A DNA stretch of 64,000 bases from Thermothielavioides terrestris NRRL 8126 (Eukaryota; Ascomycota; Sordariomycetes; Sordariales; Chaetomiaceae), in NCBI RefSeq assembly GCF_000226115.1, contig NC_016458.1, forward strand, positions 62,001 to 126,000, given 5' to 3'. This document shows positions 49,561 to 61,475 of the stretch, in pieces. The notes under the pieces were generated by a model, which was not told where the DNA came from, did no database searches, and was given only the letters and a program-made list of their open reading frames with translations. Both the position numbers and the translations under genes were made by a program. How positions within the stretch are numbered: the stretch's first letter is position 1; the number at the start of each line of letters is the position of its first letter.

Positions 49561-51742
49561 TATAGCTTTTATAGCTTCTATATACTTAAGGACTATATAG
49601 TTAGAGTTACTACAATAGTAGCAATAGCTAGAGTTTATAGGTCTACTATAGCTAGGAGGACGACTATCAATATATAGGCTAGTGACGAAGCTAATGTATC
49701 TCTCCTATAAATGGCTCTACTATTGGAAATACGTCTAAAGAACCTTAATCTTGTTAAGAGTAGGATCGATTCTATATAAACGGAGGGCCTCGATCTTCCG
49801 TTTAAACTATTTAGCGATCTTCTACTTCTAGATACGTAGACGCTAGAGCTAATTAGCTAGATCGTCGATATCATTAGACGTAGGTATAAGAGCTTTCTTT
49901 AGCTCCTCCTCTTCCTAGTTCTACGGCTTAGGAGTCGTCTTAATAGTAGGCGTAGCCAAAGGCGAGTAGTACTTCTATAGATCAATCTTACGCTTATAGG
50001 TCTTAAGAAAGAGGTCTTCTATATTAAGACCCTTCTAAAGAGTATCTTAAACGAACTTAAGGAAGTCTACCTACTTTGTAATATAGATAGAATCCTTATC
50101 GTCCTTCTTTAAAGTACATTAACAGTCTTTAAAAGCTACCTAGATCTACTAATCGAGTATATACTATATAGTTAGAACGATTATATACTATAGCTCCTTA
50201 TGAACTTTAGTAGAGGCAATAGCGTATATATAGTCGATCAACTCGAAGTAGTTGTAGATAATCTTGCTAATTAGCTAGTATCTCCCTTCGATCAGATTAT
50301 AAAGGTAACCTCTATCACTATACTATTTAGGATTATCGCCCTTCTAGCACTTTAGGAACTTAGCCTTGAAAGTAGCCTAGGTCTTCTAATCCTTTTTCTC
50401 CTAGTAATAGATAATAGGCTAAATTGTAGTATTGTACTAAAGCTTAAACAAATATATATAGGTCTTGTCATTAATAACATAATAAGCCTTATATATCTCT
50501 TTAAAGGTCTTAATCTATTATATAGCATTCTAACTAGAGAAGCGGCCCTAAAGGCTAGCCTTCGCCGAGGTCGGAAAGGTCGCGCTAAGCGTAGTAATAA
50601 GAATATATTTAGTTATCTTCTTTAAAGCTTCGGCTTTAGAGAGACTAGAAGGTATTACTATAGATACCTCTATATAGATAGGCGAAGTAGAGGTATCTAG
50701 CGAAGACGAAAGGGGTATCTATACCGCTTTAGCTAGGTCTTCTTCGCTTAATATACCTTATAAAGGCTATAAGACAGATATATCTTTAGACTCTCCCTTG
50801 GAGGTTGGTATTAGGATTAATAATATTATAGAGGTCGACGAGATTCCTAGAGCTTCTATAGACAATGTATATATATATCGCTAGAGCCTAGTTATTAAGT
50901 ACTTAGCTATCGTCTTTAAGAAAGGCAACGACTATATCGATAGACTATAAAAAGATTGATATATACACTTCTATAAGAATATCGACTCCTTCGACGTCTA
51001 TCTAAAGGAAGAAAACCTTTTAAAAAGCTAGGTTCTTTTAGAATATATAGTCTAAAGGCCCTAAAGGATAACTATAGGTTCCTTATAGATTACCTAGATA
51101 CCCCTAGCAACCAATATATTAAACCTAACTAATGTAATAGCAGTGAGAGTATAGCTCTTAAGAAGAAAAGTAAACGTCTATACTAAGACCTTGTATCTAA
51201 TATAAAACAGTGCTAAATACACTATTAGAAGGAACTAAGTATTGTAAAGGTATAGCCCTAAGCTTAGAAGCTTGTAAATAGCTACTATACTTAACTACTT
51301 CTATAACTAGTTCAGCTAGACTAGAGAAGAAAATGACGATCGATAAAAATTCTACCCCTGTCTCTACTTAGGAGGATAGAACTGTCGTCTTTCAATTAGA
51401 TTAACGTTTTACAACTACTATATCGATAATAACGAAGCTTCAATAGGTCTTCGAAGTATTAGGGATAACGAGATATCTTTTCGATGCTCTACGCTATCTA
51501 GGCAAAGGAAGGTCTCCTAGGACAAGGTCTTAATAGACCCCTAGAACGTATACGCCTTAATAGGTTTCTACACCTCCTAGAAATGCCGATATCGGTATAT
51601 TAGAGCCTTAATAAGTTAGCTATATCGTTGTCGTATAGCTATTAATATAGTATTATATAGTTCTACGATCTTAGAAGACTTTATAGTCTATATTATCCTA
51701 TTTAGATATAGAGTTGAGCTCCTCTTCGATTGAGCCTCTATT
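49560..51742 (-). pseudogene. C2 gag remnant and leader
   Basis: Zinc knuckle near 49635-49590 (CYYCSNSNYIVLKY: CX2CX4HX4C with His and last Cys now Tyr). Upstream (50090-50900) matches the C1 gag. The leader up to the LTR (about 51000-51742) matches C1 9704-10600. Confidence 0.65.
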
Positions 51743-52229
51743 TGAAATAGTATAAAGCCTTTATACTAACCTACTCTACTATACCTAGGACTAGGCGTAC
51801 GAGATAGCTCCTAAGGGAATACAATGTCCCTTTAGACAGATGAAAATAGTATATATCGAGTAGTAGGAAGGATGTCTTCTAAGAGGAAGACATATAGCTT
51901 AAGTACGTCTAGTAGGATATAACGGAAAGATAAAAAACAGTAAGAATATAGTTAGAGCTTAACAGCTTAAATGCCTATCGTCTAGATAAAGGTAGAACAA
52001 CGAAAGGAGAGGCTTAGTAGCCCTCCTAGAAGAAGGAGAACCACTAACGTAGCGTCAACGAACGTATATTGATAACTGTTTGATATCTTGCTTAATAACG
52101 AAGAAGATAGGCCCAGCCCGCTTAAATATATATAATTAAAGGGCTAGTCCCCCTAGCAACGAATGCAACGTACTGAAACGAATAGAAAAACTAGGTTCCT
52201 ATATCCAGATAGTCTATCACCCTAATTCA
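51743..52229 (-). repeat. 5' LTR of C2
   Basis: 487 bp; the outer right part (about 52060-52229) keeps CA/TG (CCAGATAGTCTATCACCC), the inner part is mutated. Confidence 0.88.
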
Positions 52230-53480
52230 GTAGTTCAATGTGAAATAGACGTTCCTAAATGTAAAGAGGCTATAAATAGAGTAGGTGACTTATAAGCTTC
52301 TAGAGAGATTTAAGAAACTAGGGATCTATATAGAGTTCCTAAAGGCTCTCTATAGGCTAAAAGACTCGCTACTCCTATAGTATAATAAGTTCTATAGTAC
52401 TTTTAAAGAGCTTAGCTTATAGCTCTCTATAAAAGAACTCTACCTATTCCTTAACCCTAAGAAGAAGATAATCCTTATCTTCTATATCAACAACTTCTTA
52501 GTAGTTTACTATTAAGATAATGCTATAGCTATAAAGTATATTATAAAAGGCATTAAAGCGAAGTATAAAGTATATAAATAAAGCGATATTAAATACTTCT
52601 TTAGGATTAGGGTTATCTATAATTATAGAGTATATAAAATCTAGCTTATATATAACTATTATATCGAGAAGATTGTAAAGAAGTATAGTCTCTCTAATAT
52701 AGCAAGTACTCTAGCTATTCCTCTCTTTATAGAGGAGCTTTATAAGTTTAAGAGAGAGGCAACCCCTAAGTAGATCAAACTATACTAAAAGCTTATAGGC
52801 TTAATCCTCTATTCTATAGTTATAATCTAGTCTAATACCGTATTTATAGCTATAAAGCTCTCTTAGTTCTTAACAAATTTAGGACTAGAGTATATCAAAG
52901 TAGTAAAATAAGTTATTTAATACCTATATACTATATACTTCTTTAGTATATAGTATAGGGGTAGGGTTGTTTACTAGATGCTCTAGATTATATTCAACGT
53001 ATTGTATACTAATAATCTAGATATATAACGCTCTTTATAGAGCTATATTATAATGCTCTTTAATAGGTTAATCTCCTAGAAAGCTATATAGTAAGATACT
53101 GTTATTATATCTTCTACTAAAGTAGAGTTAAAAGCTTTGTTGTTTACTATAGCTAAGATAATTACTTTAAAACGCTTATTTAAGGACTTTGTATTTAAGA
53201 ATAGAGAGCTTTAGAAGATCTTCTATAATAACTAGTAGACAATCTACCTTATAGTAGAAAAGTATATAAAGATTAATACTTACCTATACTATATAGATAT
53301 TTATAATATATAGCTTTATTAAAAGTATTAGAATAAATAGTTTAATATACTCTACCTCCCTATAGTATAGATGCCTATAGACGGCTTAATAAAATAGCTC
53401 TTGAAATAGAAGTTTAAACACTTCTATATTCTATTAAACCTTTAAAATATATATTAAGTAAAAAAAGAGTAGAGGAGTTA
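52230..53480 (+). pseudogene. Element A RT 3' half and RNase H (Copia)
   Basis: Resumes the frame cut at 31707. Copia blocks: EFLKALYRLKDSPLL (about 52335-52380), active-site FYINNFLVVY (about 52480-52510; both catalytic Asp codons now AAC), RNase H with ISSTKVELKALLF (about 53108-53145) and the conserved Copia C-terminal order. Stops are mainly TAG/TAA at Gln/Trp codons. It ends near 53470. Confidence 0.82.
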
Positions 53481-53921
53481 ACTATCTTCTTCTTAAGGAC
53501 TATCTACTACTACTATTCTTTACTCTAGCTTTATATATTCTAACGATTAATAAGCTTTGTTATTATCGTCTTTCTTTAAAGCTAAAGGATCTAAGCTTAT
53601 ATCTTTAACTACTTTGCTAGCTCTATCGTCTATACAACGACTTGCTCTAGCTCCTAATTATCAACTAGTTTATCGCTCTCTACCTACTTAGAGAGTACCT
53701 TCTATACCTCTCTTTCTATCAACGCTATAGGTATAAAACTAAAGGGGTTATCTAAAGCTCTATCCTAGGCAACTATAGGAACCTCCTCTATCTACTCCTA
53801 TATCTATATCTACTACTAAGGCTACTACTCCTCTAGCTCTACTATCTCTATATCCTACTATTCTCCCTCTCCTTCAACCTCCTAAGGATCGTTTAAAAGT
53901 ATATAAAGCGTAGAGCGAATC
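53481..53921. other. Element A 3' region, left part
   Basis: Lies between RNase H and D2. Frames can be read on both strands but no product is recognised. Continues at 61476. The last five bases, GAATC (53917-53921), are the D2 target site. Confidence 0.4.
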
Positions 53922-54170
53922 TGTTACAGACCGGGCTATACCTAGGCTAGGTATGTGGGGCTGCGCCCAGGATCCGTAGCGGCCCTGGGACAGACCCGTG
54001 GCGGGCCCGCCTCGTGCCCGGAATAACGTCGGTCCGAACCTACTTCGTAAGCCCCTGAAAAACTCTACGCGCAGGGACCGTAGCCTATACTTCTCCTTTT
54101 TCCTTCCTTAAGGTAGTTGAATAGAATATTATACGCTTATCTATAGACGCTATAAGGCCAGTATATTATA
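53922..54170 (+). repeat. 5' LTR of D2
   Basis: 249 bp. The outer end is preserved (TGTTACAG), the inner end mutated (AGTATATTATA). AGGTAGTTGAAT at 54111-54122 is the predicted start of R. Confidence 0.9.
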
Positions 54171-54182
54171 GTTCAACTACCT
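54171..54182 (+). promoter_or_regulatory. Self-complementary primer-binding site of D2
   Basis: GTTCAACTACCT immediately after the LTR is the reverse complement of AGGTAGTTGAAC. The LTR has AGGTAGTTGAAT 59 nt upstream of its end: 11 of 12 match, and the one mismatch is C-to-T. Points to Tf1-style self-priming. Confidence 0.62.
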
Positions 54183-54229
54183 TTAGGTAGATGGAGTAGC
54201 TATTGCTTCTAGGCGTGGACGAGAGTAGT

Positions 54230-55480
54230 ATACTAGGCGTTTCGACGCTGGCATTGAGCGGACTGGACGTCACTATAAACAACCTAAGCGTCCTATAGGT
54301 CCTGGACCTAGATTGGGTCCGCGAACATTTCTAGCTCCTATAGGAGACGATCGTACAATAGAACGTAACTATTGAGGAACTTCGTACAGCCTAGATTACT
54401 ATAGCTTAGACTATGAACGCCCCTACGGTGGCCAACGCCCTAGCTTCGACGACTAACGCTGTAGCTCTAGCAGCTCCTTAGACGTAGTGGAAGCGCCTCC
54501 CTATAGGACAACCCTTCGATAGTAAAAAGGAGCTCTTTACTACCTAGAAGGCTATAATAATGTATATCCTAGTGGTGGACTAGGACTTTATCGGGGGCCC
54601 CTATGACTAATAGGTGTTCATTTAGGGGAACCTTAGCTAGGGAGTCTAGGCTAAGGTCGTAGCCTTCTATAAATTAGGAGGACCTAGCTACAATTATAAC
54701 CTAGAAACGTTTCTTAAGTATCTCTCAACAATCTATATAGACCCCTATAAATAGGTTATAGCCTTGACGGAGCTAGATATACTCTACTAAGGAGACAACG
54801 AGCCGTTCTCCTCCTTTATTGTTCGCTTTAAGGCAAAGCTATCAAAGGCTAGAGGACTCAATTAAAGTAACGAGGTACAACTTATTAGACTATAACGATG
54901 CCTTTCCTTAAAGTTGAAGTATATTGTAGTAGGACGGGGGGTCCTATAGAACGACTATGCTATAGCTATCGTAAGGTACCGCGAGATCGCTATCGACCTA
55001 GAGGCCCTCCGCTTAGAGGAACGACACTAGTAGTCCTAGGGTAAGCGACCTAGGCCCAACGTAAATATGGAGAAGGATATAGATAGAGATATACCGATAA
55101 CTGGGATCAATATGACCTATACTGCCCTAGCCCGGGGGGGAGCCAACAAGGGTCGTAAAGGAAAGCAGTAGTAGAATAGAGGAAAACGAGGCGTAAACGT
55201 ACTATAGGCGAAGTAGATAAGTGACGAAGTATATATAGCGCGCCAATAGGCCGGAGCCTATATCCGTTATAGGCGCTAAGGCTACTTCGTAGCTACCTAT
55301 CCCTTCGCCCTGGCTAAGAGACTAGCTCCTTAAGTCGATATTAATAAGTTGGAGGCCAAGGAATAGATAGAGGAGGACTCTCCCTTTGAGGAGGAGGAGA
55401 GAAAAGAGTAGCCCCTATACAAAGTCTCGTATAAAGGCTAAAAGGACCTAGCCGCTTATAGAACGAGTTTATAGAGATTA
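54230..55480 (+). pseudogene. D2 gag remnant
   Basis: Plus strand, same organisation as D1 gag. Zinc knuckle at about 55255-55310 (AYIRYRR...GYFVATYP: all ligand positions but one changed by RIP). Followed by an acidic EEDS-type tail. Confidence 0.72.
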
Positions 55481-55639
55481 GAAAGAGAATAGATAAGCCC
55501 CCCTTTCTTATCTCTATTTTCCTAAACTCCTCTAGTTTTATAAATATATAAGTGGATAGTAGATACTAAAGCTATAGAGCTATTAGCGAAAGAGTATATC
55601 AGAGGTTAGAGATCGAGTAGGTAAGCTTACTAACTCCCT

Positions 55640-58600
55640 ATACCTTAGGTATTATAGTCAAGGGGGTGCAAATTACAAAGAAAATCATATATATCGCCTA
55701 TATTACGATAGACATCGATAGGTAGATCAGTGCTACTATATTCTATATAGTCCTAGGGCTAGCCTACAACGTTATATTGGGGCTCCTCTAGATAAACCAC
55801 TGTAGGATTGTACTAGACCTAGTCAACGGGGTCTTTACTGTTAATTCGCAAGGCGACCTATAGGTACGTAAATGCTTCTTACAATAGAAGGAAACCAATA
55901 TTACCCTAGTTATAGGCGCGATGTTCGTGGGCATAGCCTGTAGGGTATAAAGGAAGAAGTCTAAAGGGGTATAAAACACATTCCTCGTCACTAGTATCTA
56001 CGAGATAACTACTATACTAGGAGCGGCCGTCTCCTAGCCCGATACTGACCTAGACCTAAAGGTCGCTCTACCAAAGGAGCTATATAACTTCGCCGACCTC
56101 TTCGATAAAGAGAAGGCTAATGGCCTACCCCTTTATCAAGGGGAGACCGACCATTATATCTGTCTTAAGACGGGCCTAGACGAAAAACCTCCTAAGCTCC
56201 TATAGGGACCCCTATACAATATACTAAGGGACTACCTTCTAAAGATTCGGAAGTAGGTCGTAGACCTATTAGATAAAGGATAGATCTAGGTAAGCTCCTT
56301 ATTGGTAGTTGTCCTAGTCCTTCTTACAAAGAAGCTAGAAGGAGGATAGAGGTTTTATATAGACTACCAAGCCTTGAACAAAATCACTAAGTAGGACTAG
56401 TACCTACTCCCCCTAATTAAGGAGACTCTTCGGTCCTTAGCTAGGGCCAAATAGCTTATAAAGCTAGACGTTAGAGCTATATTCTACTATATCTAGATAG
56501 CTGAAAGGGACGAGTACCTTATAGCGTTTTATATAAGGTTCGGACTATTTAAATAGCTAATCTACCCCTTTAGGCTTGTAGGTACTTCTACAACGTTCTA
56601 GAGATATATCAATAACGCCTTTAGTCTAACGCTAGGAGATTATATAACAGTATATCTTAACAACGTTTTAGTATACTCGAGTAGAAGCCGAAAGGACTAT
56701 ATAAGAAAGGTACGTAAGGTCCTCTAAAGACTAAGGGACGTAGGCCTCAACCTAGACCTTAAGAAATATATATTTGTAGTAAAGGAAGTTAAGTATCTAA
56801 GGTATATCGTAGAGGTAAGGGTCTATATCCGTCCTAACCCTAAGAAGATCAAGGCTATCTATAAATAGGAGGCGCCCTACAAAGTCTAAGGAGTATAGAG
56901 CTTCTTAGGATTCGCTAATTTCTATTGCAACTTTATCTCCAACTTCTTTGAAAAGGCGGCCCCATTGACACGCCTTACCTATAAGAATATCCTATTCCAC
57001 TAAGGTAAAGAGGAATAGAAAGCCTTTGATACACTTAAGGCCATATTTATATCGGAGCTAATCCTCGCCTAGTAGGACCCTAAGAGGGAGATAGTTGTAG
57101 AAGCGGACTATTCTAGTATAGCGCTTAGCAAGTGCTTATCTTAGCGGGGAGAGAACAAGGTTCTCTACCCTATAGCCTACTACTCTATAAAGCTAAGCCC
57201 TATTAAACGTAATTACACTATCTACAATAAGGAGCTACTAGCTATTATCTCTTGCCTTAAGGCTTAGTCGATAGAGCTCTGGAGTATAGCGGCCCCCTTT
57301 ACTATCCTAACCGACTATAAGAACCTTAAGTACTTCACCTAGCTACGTCTAATCAGTGAACAACAAGCCTAATAGACGGAGATGCTCTCCCTATTCAACT
57401 TCGAGCTAAAGTACCGGCTAGGATCCTAGGCCTTACGCCCTAATACATTCTCTTAGCGTAAATAGGACAAGCCTAAGGATAGCTAGCGTATCGCCTAGCT
57501 ACTCCCTCCGATCAAAGTATATTAGACTAGTGTATAGGAGGAGGTTAGGTTACCTATAGGAGAGGCGCTCTTCGAGGATAAGTAGCTCGCTACCCTATAG
57601 GATGAGGGTATTGTCGGAGATAAGTACTACGCTTACTAGCTCTAAGCCGTTTACGACGGAGCTTAGAAGTTTCTAAAGGAGACGAATGTAGTATAGACCT
57701 AGATTGTAGACTACTCCCTCAATGTATAAGGCGCACTTTAGTTTTATAGCCGTCTCTAGCTCCCTATATAGGAGCCTCTAACTACTATAATCATCTAGTA
57801 GATCTATAACTTAGCTATATCGAGATACCTAGGGCGCAATAGGCTATTTAAAATACTCTAGAGAGATTACTACTAGGACCTTATATCGTCCAATGTAAAG
57901 CGGTTCGTTAGGAACTATAATCAGTGCCGCTAGAGCAAGATCTCTCGATAACTACGTCAAGGGCTTTTGTAACCTTTGCCTATCCCTAATCGCTTTTGGA
58001 AACAGATCTCTATTGACTTTATAACCAACCTCCCTATAAAGGATAAGGGGGCGCCTAGCTACCTTATAGTGATTACCGACCGTCTCTCTAAGTATATATA
58101 GCTCGAGGCAATATATTCGATAAGAGTGGAAGAGTATACCCTTCGATTCTATAACGTATAGTAGCGCTTCTATAGGTTCCCAACTCAAATAATAACCGAC
58201 TATAGGTCGGACTAGCTAAATAGGTTTTGGACTATATTATATAAGGCAGTAGAGGTAGAGTAGCTCCTATCGACGTTTTACTATCCTTAGACGGATAGAG
58301 GGATAGAGTAGGTCAATTAAGAGATATAAGCGATCCTCTGGATCTTCGTTTCCTTTGTATAGTACAACTAGCCTAAATATCTCCTAGCCTACTAGTTTAC
58401 GCTCAATAACAAAGACTTGTCTATAATCGGAGTAAATCCGAACTACCTCCTCCATAGGTTCAACATAAGCCCTATACAACTTATCACAATCCTAACGACG
58501 CCTATAACCTCCCTAGAAAGCCGCGCTACCAGGTTCCTCCGCCATCTGAAGAAGGGAATAGAGTAGACCTAAGCGGCCATCGTATATATATAGTAGCGGT

Positions 58601-59160
58601 AGTAGGCGAATACGAACCGCTCCCGTCGCCTAGCTAAGCGGTTCTAGGTTAGGGACGAGGTATAGCTCTCCCTACGCAATATAAAGACGAACTACCCTAG
58701 TAAGAAGTTCAACTAGCTAAATACCAAGTATAAGATAGTCGTAGTACCTACCCCCCTAACAGTAACGTTCAATGTACTAAGTGGCCTATACCCAACCTTC
58801 TATATTGACCTAGTCGAGCGAACAGCCTCCGACCTACTCCCTTTATAGAAAGTTACAAATAAGCGACTAGACCCTATATAGGTTATATCGAAGAAAGGTG
58901 TTCCCTAGTAAGAGTATAGGATAGAGGCGATCTTTAAAGCTTAGAACGTAAAGGGGAGAGGGAACAACCGCGACGTATACGTTAAGTAGGTAGGTTACAA
59001 TAAACCGATATAGGAGCCCTTAGAGAACTTCTTAGATACTACTGTATTTAACGAGTTTGAGTAGGAATAGGGAGATATATAATACAACGATAGGCCAATG
59101 TCGAACTAGAAGAGGAAAGGGAAACGTTATATTTGTATATAAACTACCCTATAAAGACTA
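55640..59160 (+). pseudogene. D2 pol remnant (PR-RT-RH-IN-chromodomain)
   Basis: Protease region about 55690-55870. RT about 56090-56880 (RFYIDYQALNK; active-site VYLNNVLVYS at about 56650-56680 with both Asp now Asn). RNase H about 57100-57330 (EADYSS, YNKELLAI). Integrase zinc-binding segment around 57900-57950, core about 58000-58330 (ISIDFITNLP retains the first catalytic Asp). The chromodomain lies at about 58920-59060. Less mutated than D1 but still with many stops. Confidence 0.82.
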
Positions 59161-59288
59161 ACAACTTAGACAAATACAACTACCTAGGTATAGGGAAACT
59201 ATAGTATACCTAAATCTAGTTATCCTCCTAAAACCAAATAGAACGTAGCTATATATAAAAAGACAATAAGACATATAAACGATGCTAC

Positions 59289-60395
59289 CTACTCTAGCTC
59301 TATAATGGGTCCTATATCTAGTAGGTCCTCCTCCTTATCCTTAAACGGGTATATAGGCGAGGCGAGTATATATAGGGGTGGATTAGGCGTACGAGGGGTA
59401 TAGGGCAAAGGTGGTATATACGCTTGACGGGTATATAAAACGTCCTCTATAGGGGAGGATAGGCGTCCTTCGTAGTATAGGTCGTAGGGGGACGTGTACA
59501 TATAGGGTAAGTGGTAGGGACGGGACCCCTGAAGGGTATAGATAGGCGAGGGGGAGGTAAGCGTAATAACGTACTCTACAAAGCGTAAATTCGTCTTAAG
59601 GACAGTTGCTTAAGACTATACTATAGTATAGACAGCCTCTACAATATACTAATTCTCCTACTAGGAAGAATTAAGATGTTACGCTATATACTCGACAAAG
59701 CGATTATAGTACTATATAGCGAGATTGTCCTAAGGGGCCTAGTATAGAACTAGGGCTCCTCGCTAGCCTAGGGTCGAAGGCGTAGGGGAGGTGACCAGGG
59801 GTATGTCGAAGGCGAAGGCGGAGTATACTAGAGATCGGTGTACGAGGGCTATACTAATCGTACTATAGAAGCTATATATAAAGGCGATAAACGACGCCTT
59901 TAAAATAGCGTAGTAGGCTAGCTCGGTTTCAATTTTCTTATAAATAAGCTTCGCAACGGCTTTATTGTCGATATAGAATTTAATTAAACGCTTTAAGCCG
60001 ATATATAGGGAGGGGTTGGTCGCCTAGAGTACTGAATCCTAGCGACACTTAGTATACGACTTGGTATACTCTGTATAGCTCTCTCTATACCCTTGGACGT
60101 ATTTAACGAAGTTACTATATATAAGCTGTTCAACGTAGTTTAGGCAGATGTCCCCTTCCTCTTTAGGAAGGGCATTATCTTCGTTGTCTAAGTCGCCTTT
60201 GACAATGTAGCTACCAATAGTATAGCGAGAGGAGTTGTTACAATTATTATAGTTCTATCTAAGATACTATCAGCTTCTAGCCTAGGGCCGAAGCAGGCCC
60301 AACAAAGGACGACGTACATTGCAGTCCTAGTTGTCGTCTCCTCCGGGACAACGTCCCTCTCCACCACTACTAAGCGAAGCGACTACGGCCAACAT
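59289..60395 (-). pseudogene. D2 antisense ORF (aORF)
   Basis: Minus-strand frame of 369 codons including the stop, ATG preserved at 60395, ending IGPIIELE-stop at 59289. Interruptions are TAG/TAA/TGA at former Gln/Trp codons. The N-terminus has paired Cys (CPGGDDN, then DC) and NNCNNSS; the middle is charged and helical (KRLIKFYIDNKAVAKL, YKKIETELAYYAILKASF); the C-terminal third is Pro/Tyr-rich. It lies 3' of pol, tail to tail. D1 carries the homologous frame with aligned start and stop. No known family recognised; antisense extra ORFs are known in some plant and fungal LTR elements. Confidence 0.7.
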
Positions 60396-61221
60396 TTTAG
60401 AGGGTATAAATAAGGACAAAGCGAATAAGTTTCAAGAACGTATCGCTATCATAAAGAGAATAGAAAGCTACTATAGAGGTCGGAGCAAATAGACGAAATA
60501 TATATAGGACGTATATATAAAGGAAACGACGAGAAGCCGAGCGTATATAAGGAAAAAGAGTTGCGAGAACAAACTAGACGTATAGTAGGTCCTTGTCGAG
60601 TTCGCGTCAAAGTTGAAGGAGTAGCGTCGTAGATATAGAACGGTCGTACGAAGAAACGACGGATATTGCCGACGGGGCGTAGAACGAATGTATAACGAAA
60701 ATAGCGTAGGCAACGTAGGCGTTGCTATATATAAGAAGGTTGAGAAACGGGTACGAGATAGAAACAAAGTAGGAAGAGCCAATACGTAGAGAGGATAGAG
60801 GATAGGTATACGAAGGAGAGATAAGGCGTATAGTAGAAGTAGGAAGAAAACGTAGGGCACGAAGTTCGTAGGGGAGAAGAGGGTTTTAATAGTACGAGAG
60901 GGGGCTAGGTCGTACACAATTAGTAGATACGCCTAGTACAACGTAGTTGCGATATATAAACGTATAAAGCGGGGAAAGGCCAATTAGCGACTTGCTAAGG
61001 CGATATAAATAGACAACTCGAGCCTAGGCAATAGGACGACCGTAAGCGGTAAAGCCTTAGTAGGCAACTACGCTAGGCTACTCCAATGATAAGGTAGGCG
61101 CTATACAACTAAGTAGTAAGTGCCGGCGTATATTACGACTAGCGTTGCACTGGACCTGAACTACGCTCGATACAGCGTTATATATACTCCAATTTAACCG
61201 CCTAACAGGGCGGGGGGGATA
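60396..61221. other. D2 region between aORF start and 3' LTR
   Basis: Would hold the promoter/leader of the antisense ORF. The 148-codon open stretch at 60917-60471 (minus) is Leu/Tyr/Phe-rich low-complexity and not convincing as a gene. The PPT is at the right end. Confidence 0.35.
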
Positions 61222-61470
61222 TATTATAGACCGGGCTGTACCCGGGCTAGGTATATAGGGCTGCGCCTAGGATCCGTAGTGGCCCTGGGACGGACCTGTG
61301 GCGGGCCCGCCTCGCGCCCAGAATAACGTCGGTCCGAACCCACTTCGCGAGCCCCTGAAAAACTCTGCGCATAGGGACCGCAGCCTGTACTTCTCCTTTT
61401 TCCTTCTTTAAAGTAGTTGAATAGAACATCGTACGCTTATCTGCAGACGCTATAAGGCCAGCACGTTATA
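61222..61470 (+). repeat. 3' LTR of D2
   Basis: 249 bp; inner end TATTATAG mutated, outer end AGCACGTTATA better kept. Confidence 0.9.
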
Positions 61471-61475
61471 GAATC

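Larger units (their letters stand above)
31708..52229 (-). mobile_element. Element C2: full-length Gypsy element with Ulp1-like ORF, nested in A
   Basis: The 487-bp LTRs (31708-32194 and 51743-52229) are the reverse complement of the C1 LTRs. The 4-bp TSD is GTAG (31704-31707, 52230-52233). Minus-strand order is gag (about 51000-49560), protease, RT/RNase H (about 47130-45900), integrase (about 45700-44400), a 3' region and the Ulp1-like ORF (about 34100-32200). Without D1 it is about 12.96 kb. All frames are RIP-destroyed. It shows the organisation of which C1 is a deletion derivative. Confidence 0.87.
53922..61470 (+). mobile_element. Element D2: Ty3/Gypsy chromovirus nested in A
   Basis: The 249-bp LTRs are 53922-54170 and 61222-61470; perfect TSD GAATC (53917-53921, 61471-61475). 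PPT AACAGGGCGGGGGGGATA before the 3' LTR. Same layout as D1 and clearly less RIP-mutated, with more CG, CA and TG kept. Plus-strand gag-pol with chromodomain, then an antisense ORF (60395-59289). Confidence 0.92.

Noticed and set aside
57952..58188. Minus-strand 78-codon frame in D2
   Set aside because: Lies antisense within the clear plus-strand integrase core.
60471..60917. 148-codon minus-strand frame in D2
   Set aside because: Leu/Tyr/Phe low complexity from A/G-rich DNA; its conservation in D1 could not be shown by eye.
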